DNA from: Gemmatimonadaceae bacterium
GTDB lineage: Bacteria > Latescibacterota > UBA2968 > UBA8231
Length of the DNA stretch: 64,000 nucleotides
Assembly (NCBI GenBank): GCA_026706075.1
Contig: JAPOZM010000002.1
Coordinates: 1 to 64,000, forward strand
Direction of reading: 5' to 3'
Position 1 is the stretch's first letter. Each line of letters opens with the position of its first letter. The notes beneath the pieces were generated by a model. The model saw only the letters and a program-made list of their open reading frames with translations. It ran no database searches and was not told the DNA's origin. Positions 26,406-36,247 of this stretch are shown piece by piece. The translations under genes and the position numbers were made by a program.

Positions 26406-27961
26406 CCGGCTCCCTCTCTCGCTCGTTCCGCTCGGGGCAGGACCACGCTGCCGTCGGGCAGGGCCGCACTGAAGGCGAAGGCCCACCCGCCGTAGTTGGA
26501 CCCCACGGTGTTGCTCAGTTTCAGCACGATGATGTTCCGGCCCTTCTTCAGATCGACGGGGACCGTCCGCGTCCGGAAGGCGTCGTGGTGCCCCAGGTCG
26601 GTCGGGTCGCCTCCATTCACCCGCAACACGAGCCGGTCATCCCAGGCCAAGCGAAGGCTCGCCGCCGTCTCCTCCTCCACCTCCAGCACACATCTGGCGA
26701 CGGCCGCCGCTTCCCCGCTGTTTCCCGGTGTCCCCAAAATGTGGGGACGGAAGACGTGATTGAAGTCCACGAAGCCGCGGAGGGCCGCCCGCCTCTGCCA
26801 GAGGGCCCCGTCCCTCCCCAGCTCGCGGGAGCCCTCGGTCAACCAGGGGGAGTCCTCGTCGTGACCGCCGTCGAGGGCCGCCTCGGGGTCGAGCTCGGTC
26901 TCGGCGGGCAGATCGGCTTCCATGGCGCGGTCCCCGCGGTTCCAGAAGGGTCCGCAGAGCCACCAGCTTCCGGTGTCGGGCAGCGGCAGGTCGCAGGTCC
27001 CCTTGGGCAATTCCCCCCAGGGCGGCTCGAAGCGCTCAGCCGGCTGCAGCAGCGGCCAGTCGGGCATCTCGAAGAAGGGGCGCACCGGCCCCTCCTGGTA
27101 CCAGTAGGACGTGGCGCAGATGTCGTTGCGCATCGAGCCGAAGCGCACGTGGATCGACTTGCGGAAGTCGATCGTGTCGCGGTCGTAGAACCGGTAGCCC
27201 ACCAGCCGCTGCGCCGGGCGGGCCTGGCCCACGTCGGCGTGGGTGTAGTAGGGCATGCCCGTGTAGAGATGGGTCTCGGGGGTGTGCAGGGCGCCGCCGT
27301 AGGAGGTGCCGAAGGTGTCCTCCCCTCCGATCCCGCGCAGGTACGCCGGGTGCTCGCCGTCGCCGTCGATGTAGATGTTGTCGGCCCCCCCGTGGCTCCA
27401 GCGGTCGGTGTCGTCGTAGAGCCGCACGCCGTAGACGAACCCCACCAGCCGCCCGGGCCCGTCGGCGTCCAGGAGCAGGAAGTCCTCGCCGTAGCTCTCG
27501 GCCGGCGCTTCCCTGCGCCAGCGGGCGCAGAAGCGGCGGGGCTCGTCCAGCTCCTGGCCGGGGAAGCGGTGCCAGTCGACGAAGAGGAAGATCGGGGTGT
27601 CGCCGGCGCCGCGGTCCATCTCGATGCGGGCCGACCGGGCGAAGGGCATGTCGAAGTAACAGTTGTAGCCACTGTAGTTCTGCGCCGAGAGGTGGGGCGT
27701 GTTGATCGGGTACCAGGGGAGCCCGTGCATGACCCCGAAGAAGTCGCCGAAGGGCGCCTCCACGTGGGGAACGGGCTCGTCGTCGAAGTAGATGCGGATG
27801 ACGACCTGCCGACCGTTGCCGCGGCGGCCGTCGGTCACCCACAGGCGGCGGATGCAGCCCGGGCCCTCCAGGCTCGCCATGGTGGTCCGCTCGCCGGCCC
27901 TGATCCGCCGCGACAGGCTGACCCGGTCCGATACGGCCACCCTGGGCAGATTCAGGTTCAC
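26402..27961 (-). CDS. DUF2961 (GH172-like) family protein
   Basis: GCIRRLWVTDG...IRIYFDDEPVPHVEAPFGDFFGVMHG...YNCYFDMPFARSARIEM; GTG start overlaps the upstream TGA. Confidence 0.85.
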   Translation of the reverse strand: MNLNLPRVAVSDRVSLSRRIRAGERTTMASLEGPGCIRRLWVTDGRRGNGRQVVIRIYFDDEPVPHVEAPFGDFFGVMHGLPWYPINTPHLSAQNYSGYNCYFDMPFARSARIEMDRGAGDTPIFLFVDWHRFPGQELDEPRRFCARWRREAPAESYGEDFLLLDADGPGRLVGFVYGVRLYDDTDRWSHGGADNIYIDGDGEHPAYLRGIGGEDTFGTSYGGALHTPETHLYTGMPYYTHADVGQARPAQRLVGYRFYDRDTIDFRKSIHVRFGSMRNDICATSYWYQEGPVRPFFEMPDWPLLQPAERFEPPWGELPKGTCDLPLPDTGSWWLCGPFWNRGDRAMEADLPAETELDPEAALDGGHDEDSPWLTEGSRELGRDGALWQRRAALRGFVDFNHVFRPHILGTPGNSGEAAAVARCVLEVEEETAASLRLAWDDRLVLRVNGGDPTDLGHHDAFRTRTVPVDLKKGRNIIVLKLSNTVGSNYGGWAFAFSAALPDGSVVLPRAERAREGAG

Positions 27962-29178
27962 GGGAGGCTCTGCTCGTAGAAGTGTTCGAGCGGGTAGCGG
28001 CGCAGCACGTTCTCGTGGCCCAGTACCACCCCGCCGTCGCCCTCGTCCTCGAAGCCCGACCTCGCCCCGGAGGCCAGCTCGAACCACTCCCGGGCGTAGA
28101 GGAGGAAGACGTGGCCGCCGATGACGCGCACGTTGGGGTAACGGAAGACGGCGAAGTCGTCGGGGAGCTGGCCCAGGTCGGGCAGGCCGATCACCGGCGT
28201 CACCGGGGATTCCGCCGGGACCCGGTCCACGTCCTCCAGGCCGGCGCTCACCTCGATCGTCCGGAACCCCTGCCAGGTGGCCCCCGAGTCGCGGGAGACC
28301 GCGGCCGACAGCCGGCCCCGGCGGTAGCCGCGGCGGATCTCCTCGCGGGAGGCCTGGTTCCAGACGCAGATCAGGTCGCCGGTCCCCGGGACCGTCGTCA
28401 GCGCCGGCGGCGAGTACGAGGCGGCCAGCTCGGTGGGACGCACCGCGGACCACGTGAGTCCGCCGTCGCGGCTGTAGCTGCACACCAGCCGCCCCACCGT
28501 GGAGCGCGCCAGGAAGAGCACCCGCCCGTCGCGGGTCTCGGCCACGCTCGGCTCGTCGCAGGCGGTGACGCCGCCCTGGCCGTTGGGCACGCCGTGCTCG
28601 TCGAACCAGCCCATCAGCTCGCCCTCGCAGATCCGCCAGCTCTCGCCCTCGTCGTCGGAGATGCTCACCGAGGCGATGTCGATCTCGGGCCAGTGGTAGT
28701 GCCCCGACACCTGGCGGCGCAGCCCCTTCCAGAGGCCGTAGCTGCGGACGTACTCCAGCGGCAGGTCGGGATGCCCCTGGTTGCCGAAGCACGCCCGGTT
28801 GGGGTAGAGGAGGCGGCCGCTCGACAGCTGCACCAGGGTGTCGTAGTAGGGGCTGCCGAGCATGGGGATCGCCCGCCCCTCGCCCCAGGTGCGGCCGTCG
28901 TCGTTGGAGAGCCACAGCATGTCGTCGGAGAAGGCGGCGAGGGCGCCGGAGTTCAGGCGCAGCAGCCCCGAGGCGGATACAGGCTCCGGCAGGTCCCGCT
29001 CCTCTGCCCAGGTCTCGCCCCCGTCGCGGGAGAGGCGGCAGCGCTGCTTGCGCGCCGCCAGCAGGGAGCCGTCCTCGAGCCCCGCGATGCTCCACTCGCG
29101 GCCGATGCCGACGACCTCCACGACCCCCTCCGGCGGCGGCTTGCGGAAGACCGGCCGGCCCGACGCTTTGCTCTCCAT
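27958..29178 (-). CDS. Sialidase/BNR-repeat family protein
   Basis: Asp-box-like repeats LSRDGGETWAE, LSNDDGRTWGE, ISDDEGESWRI, YSRDGGLTWSA, VSRDSGATWQG. Confidence 0.88.
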   Translation of the reverse strand: MESKASGRPVFRKPPPEGVVEVVGIGREWSIAGLEDGSLLAARKQRCRLSRDGGETWAEERDLPEPVSASGLLRLNSGALAAFSDDMLWLSNDDGRTWGEGRAIPMLGSPYYDTLVQLSSGRLLYPNRACFGNQGHPDLPLEYVRSYGLWKGLRRQVSGHYHWPEIDIASVSISDDEGESWRICEGELMGWFDEHGVPNGQGGVTACDEPSVAETRDGRVLFLARSTVGRLVCSYSRDGGLTWSAVRPTELAASYSPPALTTVPGTGDLICVWNQASREEIRRGYRRGRLSAAVSRDSGATWQGFRTIEVSAGLEDVDRVPAESPVTPVIGLPDLGQLPDDFAVFRYPNVRVIGGHVFLLYAREWFELASGARSGFEDEGDGGVVLGHENVLRRYPLEHFYEQSLP

Positions 29179-29209
29179 TGCTTCCTCCTTCCAGGCGCGA
29201 CAGGCGGCG

Positions 29210-30599
29210 CTACTCGCCGGACGGGGGCGGCCCCGCGCGAAGCTTCCGCAGCACCCGCCTCTGCAACCTCCCGGCGGGACGGTAATCGGGATACCGCCGC
29301 AACAGCTCCTGGAGCACCGCGGCCGCCTCGTCGTACTCCCCCAGCCGATAGCGGGCGGCAGCGAGCCAGAAGTAGACACGGGGCGGCACCTCGGGATCGC
29401 GGCGGATCGCCTCGGCCAAGGGGGCCGCCGCTCCCCCTGGATCCTCCTTGAACAACAGGTACTTCCCCGAGTCATAGTACTGGACCGCCTGCAGCTTCTC
29501 CATGGTGTCGGCGTTCACCCAGAGGCCGGCGGCAAGCAGGAGCGCCAGACAGGCCTGCGCAACCCGTCTTCCCACGGCCCGTTCCAGGCGAGCGGAGACA
29601 GACAGGATGGCCATGGCCAGCAGCACCGCGCTGCCCGCGGCGGGAAAGTAGCAGTACCGGGAGAAGACCGCCTCCCTGTCCCAGAAGCAGAACGGCAGGG
29701 CGGCGCACAGGACCCACAAGGCCCACAAGCGGGTCGTCCGCCCCCGGATCAGCAGCACCAGCACCAGGGCCCCCAGACCGCCCGCGGCGAAGACGGCTTC
29801 GACCGGCGGCTCGATCCCCACGGAACCGCCGGTGTACCCTCCCGCGAACAACACGAAGCTGAACAAGGCGAGGTTGGGGGACGGCGTGCAGGCCGAAGGA
29901 GTAGGCCTCGTCCCCGGTGAAGGCGCCTCCGTAGACCAGGCGCTCCACCCCGAGGAGGACGCATCCCGGCAGCAGGAAGACGATCAGCAGCCGCAGCAGT
30001 TGGCGCCGCGGCCGACCCTCTTCGGCGGCCAGCAACGCCGGAAAGAAGACGGCCATCCCCATCGCCTGGTGACAGAGAACCGCCGCGCAGTAACTGCACA
30101 CCCCCCCGGCGAGCCAGCCTTTCCCGCCGGTCCGCAGGTACCGGCACACGAGAAGCAGGCTCGCGAGCACGAACCCCACCCCGAACACCAGGGAGACCGC
30201 GGAGATCCAGTAGACCGCCCGGAAGTGGCTGGTGTTGGCCAGGAACAGCAGGGCGGAGAGGAACGCCAGCGGCGCCGACGAACGCCGCTGGTACACGAGG
30301 TGGAGCAGGAGCAGGGCGTTGAGGAGATGGCCCGCGGCGTTGACGAGGTGGTAGGGAGCCGGAGCGGAGCCGAACAGAGGGAGCGCCAGCCAGGTGTAGA
30401 CACGGACGCCGACCCGGCTCGCCCAGGGCTTCTCCATCTCCGGAGAAGCCAGGTGGCCCAGGTCCGCCCAGGCCCTGCGGGCGTTGTCGAGGTAGTCCTC
30501 GTCGTCGAAGGTGAAACCGTGGTGGCGGGCGTCGCCGAAGAGGAGCCAGCCAACTGCGGCCAGGGCGACGAACGAGGCGGCCAGATGCAGGGGTTTCAA
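29210..30599 (-). pseudogene. Polytopic membrane protein with C-terminal TPR-like segment; frameshift at a G5 tract (29876-29880)
   Basis: N-terminal ORF (MKPLHLAASFVALAAVGWLLFGDARHHGFTFDDEDYLDNARRAW...SFGLHAVPQ) continues in another frame as NLALFSFVLFAGGYTGGSVG...LRAGPPPSGE*. Confidence 0.8.
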
Positions 30600-30600
30600 G

Positions 30601-30668
30601 GTCTCGTGCTCGTCAGTGGGCAGCGGACGAAGCCCGCTCGGTCAGGGCGAGGGCCGAACAGGGCCAGT
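30601..30668 (-). pseudogene. Fragment of an MFS transporter gene similar to the interior of 34840..36072
   Basis: gtctcgtgctcgtcagtgggcagcggacgaagcccgctcggtcagggcgagggccgaacagggccag closely matches 35489-35560 with a few indels. Confidence 0.7.
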
Positions 30669-30823
30669 GAATTGCATCCATTCACGGCCCCCGTCAAGGA
30701 GCCGGACGACGCGGACCCTCCCCGGCCGCGCCGGCTCTTTCTGCTTGACCATGTCTACCCTTGGCGGTAGGTCTGCGGCGACGGCCGGCAGCGTGGCCGG
30801 CCAAGGCCTGGGGAGATGCGAAG

Positions 30824-31662
30824 ATGAACGGATCGCGCAAGTCTCACGGCTTGTCCGGCGGCCTGGCTTCAGCGCGACGGCAGAGGCCTTGGCTCACCTG
30901 GACCGCACACCTCCTCTCGGGTCTCGCCATCCTCCTCGGTGCGACCGCGTCCGGGGCCGAGACCGCGGCGGAATCGTCGGCCGACACGTCGGATGCCGTC
31001 ATACGTTGCCCGAGCACCTGGACCGTCTGCGCCCCCACCTCCACCCCCAACCCCTGCGTCGAGGGTGCGCCCGCGGACCCGGCCGGAGAGTACCGCTACT
31101 GCAACATCGGCCTGGACTGGGAATGCAACTTCTACAGACGGGGAATTGCTGGTACTCCTCCACCCCCTGTGCGGAGGCCGACACGACAGCCCCGGCTGAC
31201 GATCAGGAGCCGGGCCCCTGCCTGGACTTCACCGAAGTGATCGAGTGCGGCTACTTCGACGGCTGCGCGGAGCTCGACGCCACCGAGCCGTACCGGTACT
31301 GCACGACCTACGAGGACGACGAGGGCGAGGTCTTCCGGCTGCATTGCACCTGCTCCTCAACCCCCTGCCCGGAGGCCGGGCAGAAGCCGTCGACCGCCAT
31401 GCCCGCACAGCCTCGCCCGGGGCCGGGCAGTCCCCTGGTCATTCCCCTCGACCTCGCTGACGGGAAGCGGGTCCACCTGGCCCTCTACAACCCGGTGGGT
31501 CACCGGGTGCGGCAGTTGTGGGACGGACCGCTGCCGGCCGGCAGCCATCGGTTCGTGTGGGATGACCGCGGGAAGGCCAGGGCCCTGGCCGCCGGGGTGT
31601 ATGTCTACAGGCTCGAGGTGGGCGGACAGACGATCGCCCTGGAGACGATCAGGATACGCTGA
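30824..31662 (+). pseudogene. Cys-rich secreted protein with FlgD-like C-terminal domain; frameshift at a G4 tract (31140-31143)
   Basis: Signal peptide LLSGLAILLGATASGAET; Cys-rich repeats EYRYCNIGLDWECNFY / TGNCWYSSTPCAEAD / PYRYCTTYED...CTCSSTPCPEAG; tail VHLALYNPVGHRVRQLWDG...AAGVYVYRLEVGGQTIALETIRIR. Confidence 0.7.
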
Positions 31663-31680
31663 AGGTGTTCGCCCTGGCTG

Positions 31681-33222
31681 TCAGAAGGGCGCCCAGCAGG
31701 GCTCCTTGTCCACGCCCGGATCGTCGGTGATCGGCTCTCCGGCTCCTCCGTCCGCCGGGATGACGTAGAGGTCGTGGCCGCCGCCGCCTTCCCGGTCCTC
31801 GCGGGCGAAGGCGATGCGGGTGCCGTCGGGGGACCAGGTGGGGCTCGTCCGGAAGAACCGGTCCAGGGTCAGCTCCAGGGCCTCCCCACCGCCGGCGGGG
31901 ATCTTCCACACGTGGCTCTCCTCGCGTTCCACGGTCCGGATGAAGGCGATCCAGCGGCCGTCGGGAGACCAGGAGGGAGCCCACCCTTCGTCCGTGAGGT
32001 TCCGGGCCTCGCGGCTGGACAAGTCCAGAACGAAGATCCCGCCGTCCTTTCTGAAAGCGATCGACGAGCCGTCCGGCGACCAGGCCGGTTCGATGGCGCT
32101 CCGGCTGAGGGGATCGGAGGTGACCTGCTCCACGCCGATGCCGTCGGCGTTCATGACGAAGATGTCGGTGTTGAAGCGCAGGCCCCCGAACTCCTCGACC
32201 TCGCCGTTGCGGTCCGAGACGAAGGCGATCCGCTCCCCATCGGGCGACCAGGCGGGAGCCTCGTCCCAGGCCTCGTGGAAGGTGAGGTTCCGCGGGCCAC
32301 CGCCGTCGGCGTCCATCACGTAGATCTCCCGGTCGCCGTCCCGGCTGGAGGTGAAGGCGATCCTCGTCCCGTCGGGCGACTGGGCCGGCTCCTCGCCCCA
32401 CCTCACCAGGATGATGTGGCCGGTCGGGAGGAACCTCCAGTCCGACGTGGTGTCCGGTTCCGAGCCATCGGAGAAGGGCGCCGCGGCCAGGCCTTGCGAC
32501 AGGTTGACCACCCCGCCGGTCTTCGGGTCCAGCGAATGCACCTCGAGATCCCACTCCTCGCCGGTCCTCCGGCTCGAGGAGAAGACGATGGGCAGATCCC
32601 CCAGGACGACCCCGCCGTCCCCGGGTTCATCGGGCGCGCCGAAGTCCACGTCGACGCCGCGCTCCCGCAGCGCCGCCACCCGGGCCTCGGCCGAAGCACT
32701 CAGCGGATTGCCGGTCAGATCGACGCTCTGCAGGCTGTCGAGGCCGGCCAGGGCCGACACGTCGGTCAGCGCGTTGTCGGCCAGCAGCAGCACCCGCAGG
32801 CCCTTCAGCGACTCCAGGGCCGACACCTCCTCGACCCGGTTGCTTCCCAGGTCGAGGTATCGCAGCAGCTTCAACTCCACCAGCGGCGACAGGTCCCGGA
32901 TCTCGTTGCCGTACAGGTCCAGCACCTCCAGCCGCGTCAGCTGCTCGATGCCGGCCAGATCGGCGATCCCCCGCTCCTTGGCCGTCAGCGAGACCAGCCC
33001 GGCGGCGTCCCCGCTCTCGGCCGCGGCCTGCTCCACCGCCGACTGCAGCGCCGGGTCCGCGAAGACGAGGGCGACCCCCGTGGTATCTCCGGGGACGGGG
33101 CCGGGGCCGATGGGGCGCTCCGACTCCGAGCCGCAGCCGGCCAGGGCCAGGGCGGGCAGGATCAGCCGGCCGAAGATCCCGGCGGGCGTCCTTTGCAGAG
33201 GGGCGATCCTGGACCTGGTCAT
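31681..33222 (-). CDS. Lipoprotein with short LRR block and TolB/WD40-like propeller (copy 1)
   Basis: LILPALALAGCGSE lipobox; LEVLDLYGNEIRDLSPL... LRRs; repeated AWSPDGERIAFVSDRNG; near-identical neighbour 33253..34785. Confidence 0.85.
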   Translation of the reverse strand: MTRSRIAPLQRTPAGIFGRLILPALALAGCGSESERPIGPGPVPGDTTGVALVFADPALQSAVEQAAAESGDAAGLVSLTAKERGIADLAGIEQLTRLEVLDLYGNEIRDLSPLVELKLLRYLDLGSNRVEEVSALESLKGLRVLLLADNALTDVSALAGLDSLQSVDLTGNPLSASAEARVAALRERGVDVDFGAPDEPGDGGVVLGDLPIVFSSSRRTGEEWDLEVHSLDPKTGGVVNLSQGLAAAPFSDGSEPDTTSDWRFLPTGHIILVRWGEEPAQSPDGTRIAFTSSRDGDREIYVMDADGGGPRNLTFHEAWDEAPAWSPDGERIAFVSDRNGEVEEFGGLRFNTDIFVMNADGIGVEQVTSDPLSRSAIEPAWSPDGSSIAFRKDGGIFVLDLSSREARNLTDEGWAPSWSPDGRWIAFIRTVEREESHVWKIPAGGGEALELTLDRFFRTSPTWSPDGTRIAFAREDREGGGGHDLYVIPADGGAGEPITDDPGVDKEPCWAPF

Positions 33223-33252
33223 GCGGGAACTCCCTTCAGTCGACCCGGGGAC

Positions 33253-34785
33253 TCAGAAAGGCGCCCAGCTGGGGTCCGTGTCACGGTTCGGATCGACGGT
33301 GATCGGCTCTCCGGGGCCACCCTCCGCCGGGATGACGTAGAGGTCGTAGGCAACCCCTTCCACGCGGTCCTCCCGCGCGAAGACGATGCGGGCGCCGTCT
33401 GGTGACCAGGTGGGGCTCCTCCGAAAGAACCGGCCCAGAGTCAGCTGGGTGGGCTCTCCACCGGCGGCCGGAATCTTCCAGACATGGCTTTCCTCGAACT
33501 CCACGGTCCTCATGTAGGCGATCCAGCGGCCGTCGGGAGACCAGGAAGGGGCCCACCCGGCGTCCGTGAGGTTCCAGGCCTCGCGGCTGGACAACTCCAG
33601 CACGTAGATCCCGCCGCCGGACCTGCCGAAAGCGATGGACGAGCCGTCCGGGGACCACGCCGGTTGGCTGGCGCTCCGGCTGAGGGGATCGGCGATCGTC
33701 ACCTGCTCCACGCCGCTGCCGTCGGCGTTCATGACGAAGATGTCGGTGTTGAAGCGGCCCCCGAACTCCTCGACGTCGCCGTTGCGGTCCGACGTGAAGG
33801 CGATCCGCTGCCCGTCGGGCGACCAGGCGGGATCCTCGTCCCAGGCCTCGTGCAGGGTGAGGTTCCTGGGAGCCCCGCCGTCGGCATCCATCACGTAGAT
33901 CTCCAGGTTGAAGTCCCGATTCGAGGTGAAGGCGATCCTCGTCCCGTCGGGCGACTGGGCCGGCTGGTCGCCCCGCCTCACCGGGACGATCCGGCCATCG
34001 AGGTACCTCCAGTCCGTGGTGTCCGGTTCCGAGCCATCGGAGAAGGACGCCGTGGCCAGGCCTTCGGACAGGTTCACCACCACGCCGGTCTGCGGGTCCA
34101 GGGAATGGACCTCGGGGGCTGTCCTGTCCCCGGAGCGCCGGCTCGAGGAGAAGAGGATGGGCAGGTCCCCCAGGACGACCCCGGCCGGCTCCGGCTCCTC
34201 GGGCGCGCCGAAGTCGACGTCGACGCCGCGTTCCCGCAGCGCCGCCACCCGGGCCTCGGCGGCCGAAGCGCTCAGCGGATTGCCGGTCAGATCGACGCTC
34301 TGCAGGCTGTCCAGACCGGCCAGCACCGACACGTCGGTCACCGCGTTGTCGGCCAGCAGCAGCACCCGCAGGCCCTTCAGCGATTCCAGGGCCGACACCT
34401 CCTCGACCCGGTTGCTCCCCAGGTCGAGGTAGCGCAGCCTCGTCAGTTCCGCCAGCGGCGACAGGTCCCGGATCTCGTTGCCGTACAGGTCCAGGGCCTC
34501 CAGACGCGTCAGCTGCTCGATGCCGGTCAGATCGGCGATCCCCCGCTCCCTGGCCGTCAGCGAGACCAGGCCGGCCGCGTCGCCGGTCCCGGCCGCGGCC
34601 TGCTCCACCGCCGACTGCAGCGCCGGGTCCGCGAAGGTCAGGGCGACTCCCGTGGAATCCCCGGGGCCGGGCCCGGGGCCGATGGGGCGCTCCGGCTCCG
34701 AGCCGCAGCCGGCCAGGGCCAGGGCGGGCAGGATCAGCCGGCCGACGATCCCGGCCGGGGTCCTGTGTGGCATCCGGGAATCCAT
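33253..34785 (-). CDS. Lipoprotein with short LRR block and TolB/WD40-like propeller (copy 2)
   Basis: Tandem paralogue of 31681..33222, aligned over essentially full length. Confidence 0.85.
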   Translation of the reverse strand: MDSRMPHRTPAGIVGRLILPALALAGCGSEPERPIGPGPGPGDSTGVALTFADPALQSAVEQAAAGTGDAAGLVSLTARERGIADLTGIEQLTRLEALDLYGNEIRDLSPLAELTRLRYLDLGSNRVEEVSALESLKGLRVLLLADNAVTDVSVLAGLDSLQSVDLTGNPLSASAAEARVAALRERGVDVDFGAPEEPEPAGVVLGDLPILFSSSRRSGDRTAPEVHSLDPQTGVVVNLSEGLATASFSDGSEPDTTDWRYLDGRIVPVRRGDQPAQSPDGTRIAFTSNRDFNLEIYVMDADGGAPRNLTLHEAWDEDPAWSPDGQRIAFTSDRNGDVEEFGGRFNTDIFVMNADGSGVEQVTIADPLSRSASQPAWSPDGSSIAFGRSGGGIYVLELSSREAWNLTDAGWAPSWSPDGRWIAYMRTVEFEESHVWKIPAAGGEPTQLTLGRFFRRSPTWSPDGARIVFAREDRVEGVAYDLYVIPAEGGPGEPITVDPNRDTDPSWAPF

Positions 34786-34839
34786 GCCTCCAGAAGAAGG
34801 GCGATCCTGGACTTAGTCAAGGAGGTTCCGGGACCGACC

Positions 34840-36072
34840 TCAGCCCGCCCCGGCCGGTGACCTGCGAACCCCCGCCAGCACGGCGAAGGCGATCACCACG
34901 GGCAGCAGCACCACCGCCGCGGCCACGAAGCCGGCGCGCAGGGACCATCCGAGGGCGACCGCGCCCAGCAGGGGGCCGCCGATCATCTGGCCGACGGCGT
35001 CCATCTGCCCTCCGAAGGAGAGGACCGTGGCCCGGACGCGGGAGGGCACGAAGCGGTTCTGCCAGGCGCTCAGCAGCGGACCGCTGGCGCGGCGCAGGGG
35101 CCCCCGGGCCCAGAGCATGGCCATGGCGAAGGCGAACTCCGTGGCCAGGCCGAAGGCCACGAGGCTGGCGACGTAGAGGCCCTGCAGGACCACCAGTGTC
35201 CCGGCGACGGCGCGGTCGCTGGATGTGTTCACCGTGCGCCGGACGACCTCCAGCAGGACGAACCCCAGGGCCATCGTCACGTAGCTGCTGAGACCGAACC
35301 AGGCCACGGGGTCCAGGGGGCCGAGGTGCGGCAGGGTGATCGTCTGCAGCAGGAAGGGCGTGGTCAGGCGGTCCGGGACCTCGCTCGAGGCGCCGAAGAG
35401 GAAGGGCGCCATGACGATGAGGATCAGCACCCGCCGGCGGCGGATCACCCCCAAGGCCCGGAGCAGGGTGCGCCCCATGGTCCGGAAGGTCTCGCGCTCG
35501 TGGGCGGGCAGCGGACGGAAGCCGCGCTCGGTCATGGCCAGCGCCGCGAACAGGGCCAGGCCGAGGAACAGGGCGCCGCCGGCGACGAGGGGCCAGCTGC
35601 GGTCCACGCTCGCCAGCGCCACGGACAGGGCCGCCCCCGCCAGTCCGCCGAGAAGGCTGGCCTGCGAGCCCCGCATCAGCGCCTGCGGCAGCCGCTCGGC
35701 GCCGATCTCGTCGGCCAGCCACGCGGTGCGGGCGCCGCTGAGGAAGGTCGCTCCGAGGCCCCCCACGACGGAGGCGGCGATCAGGGCGCCGAAGAGGGGG
35801 ACCGACCCCGCGAGCAGGAAGCCGGCCCCCGTGAGCGCCAGTCCGATGACGACGGAGAGGCGGCGGCTGTAGACGTCGGCCACGACGCCGGTGGGGATCT
35901 CGAAGAGGAAGACGGTCGCTTCGAGTACGGTCCCCACCAGGATGAGCTGAAGGGGGTTGAGGCCCACCGTCTCGACCTGGTAGACGAGGCTGGTGGTGAT
36001 CACCGTCGAGACCGCGAGCCCGTCGACGGCCGACATGCCGATCGAGAGCGGGTAGGCGGGCAGCCGCTTCAT
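34840..36072 (-). CDS. MFS transporter
   Basis: 410 aa polytopic protein, VVADVYSRRLSVVIGLALTGAG motif. Confidence 0.85.
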   Translation of the reverse strand: MKRLPAYPLSIGMSAVDGLAVSTVITTSLVYQVETVGLNPLQLILVGTVLEATVFLFEIPTGVVADVYSRRLSVVIGLALTGAGFLLAGSVPLFGALIAASVVGGLGATFLSGARTAWLADEIGAERLPQALMRGSQASLLGGLAGAALSVALASVDRSWPLVAGGALFLGLALFAALAMTERGFRPLPAHERETFRTMGRTLLRALGVIRRRRVLILIVMAPFLFGASSEVPDRLTTPFLLQTITLPHLGPLDPVAWFGLSSYVTMALGFVLLEVVRRTVNTSSDRAVAGTLVVLQGLYVASLVAFGLATEFAFAMAMLWARGPLRRASGPLLSAWQNRFVPSRVRATVLSFGGQMDAVGQMIGGPLLGAVALGWSLRAGFVAAAVVLLPVVIAFAVLAGVRRSPAGAG

Positions 36073-36247
36073 GGGTCGGATGGCCCGGCGCTTCCGGAGG
36101 TCCTCTGCGATTCCAGTGGCATGTGCTGTCCGGAACCTCGATCAAGTTCCCGAACAATCGCAAGGGATTCCCTTCCAGCCGATGGCGCTTCCTGCTCCTT
36201 GGGCCTTACTTGCGAGATTCCCCACTAACCGCATCGGGAGAGACAAC

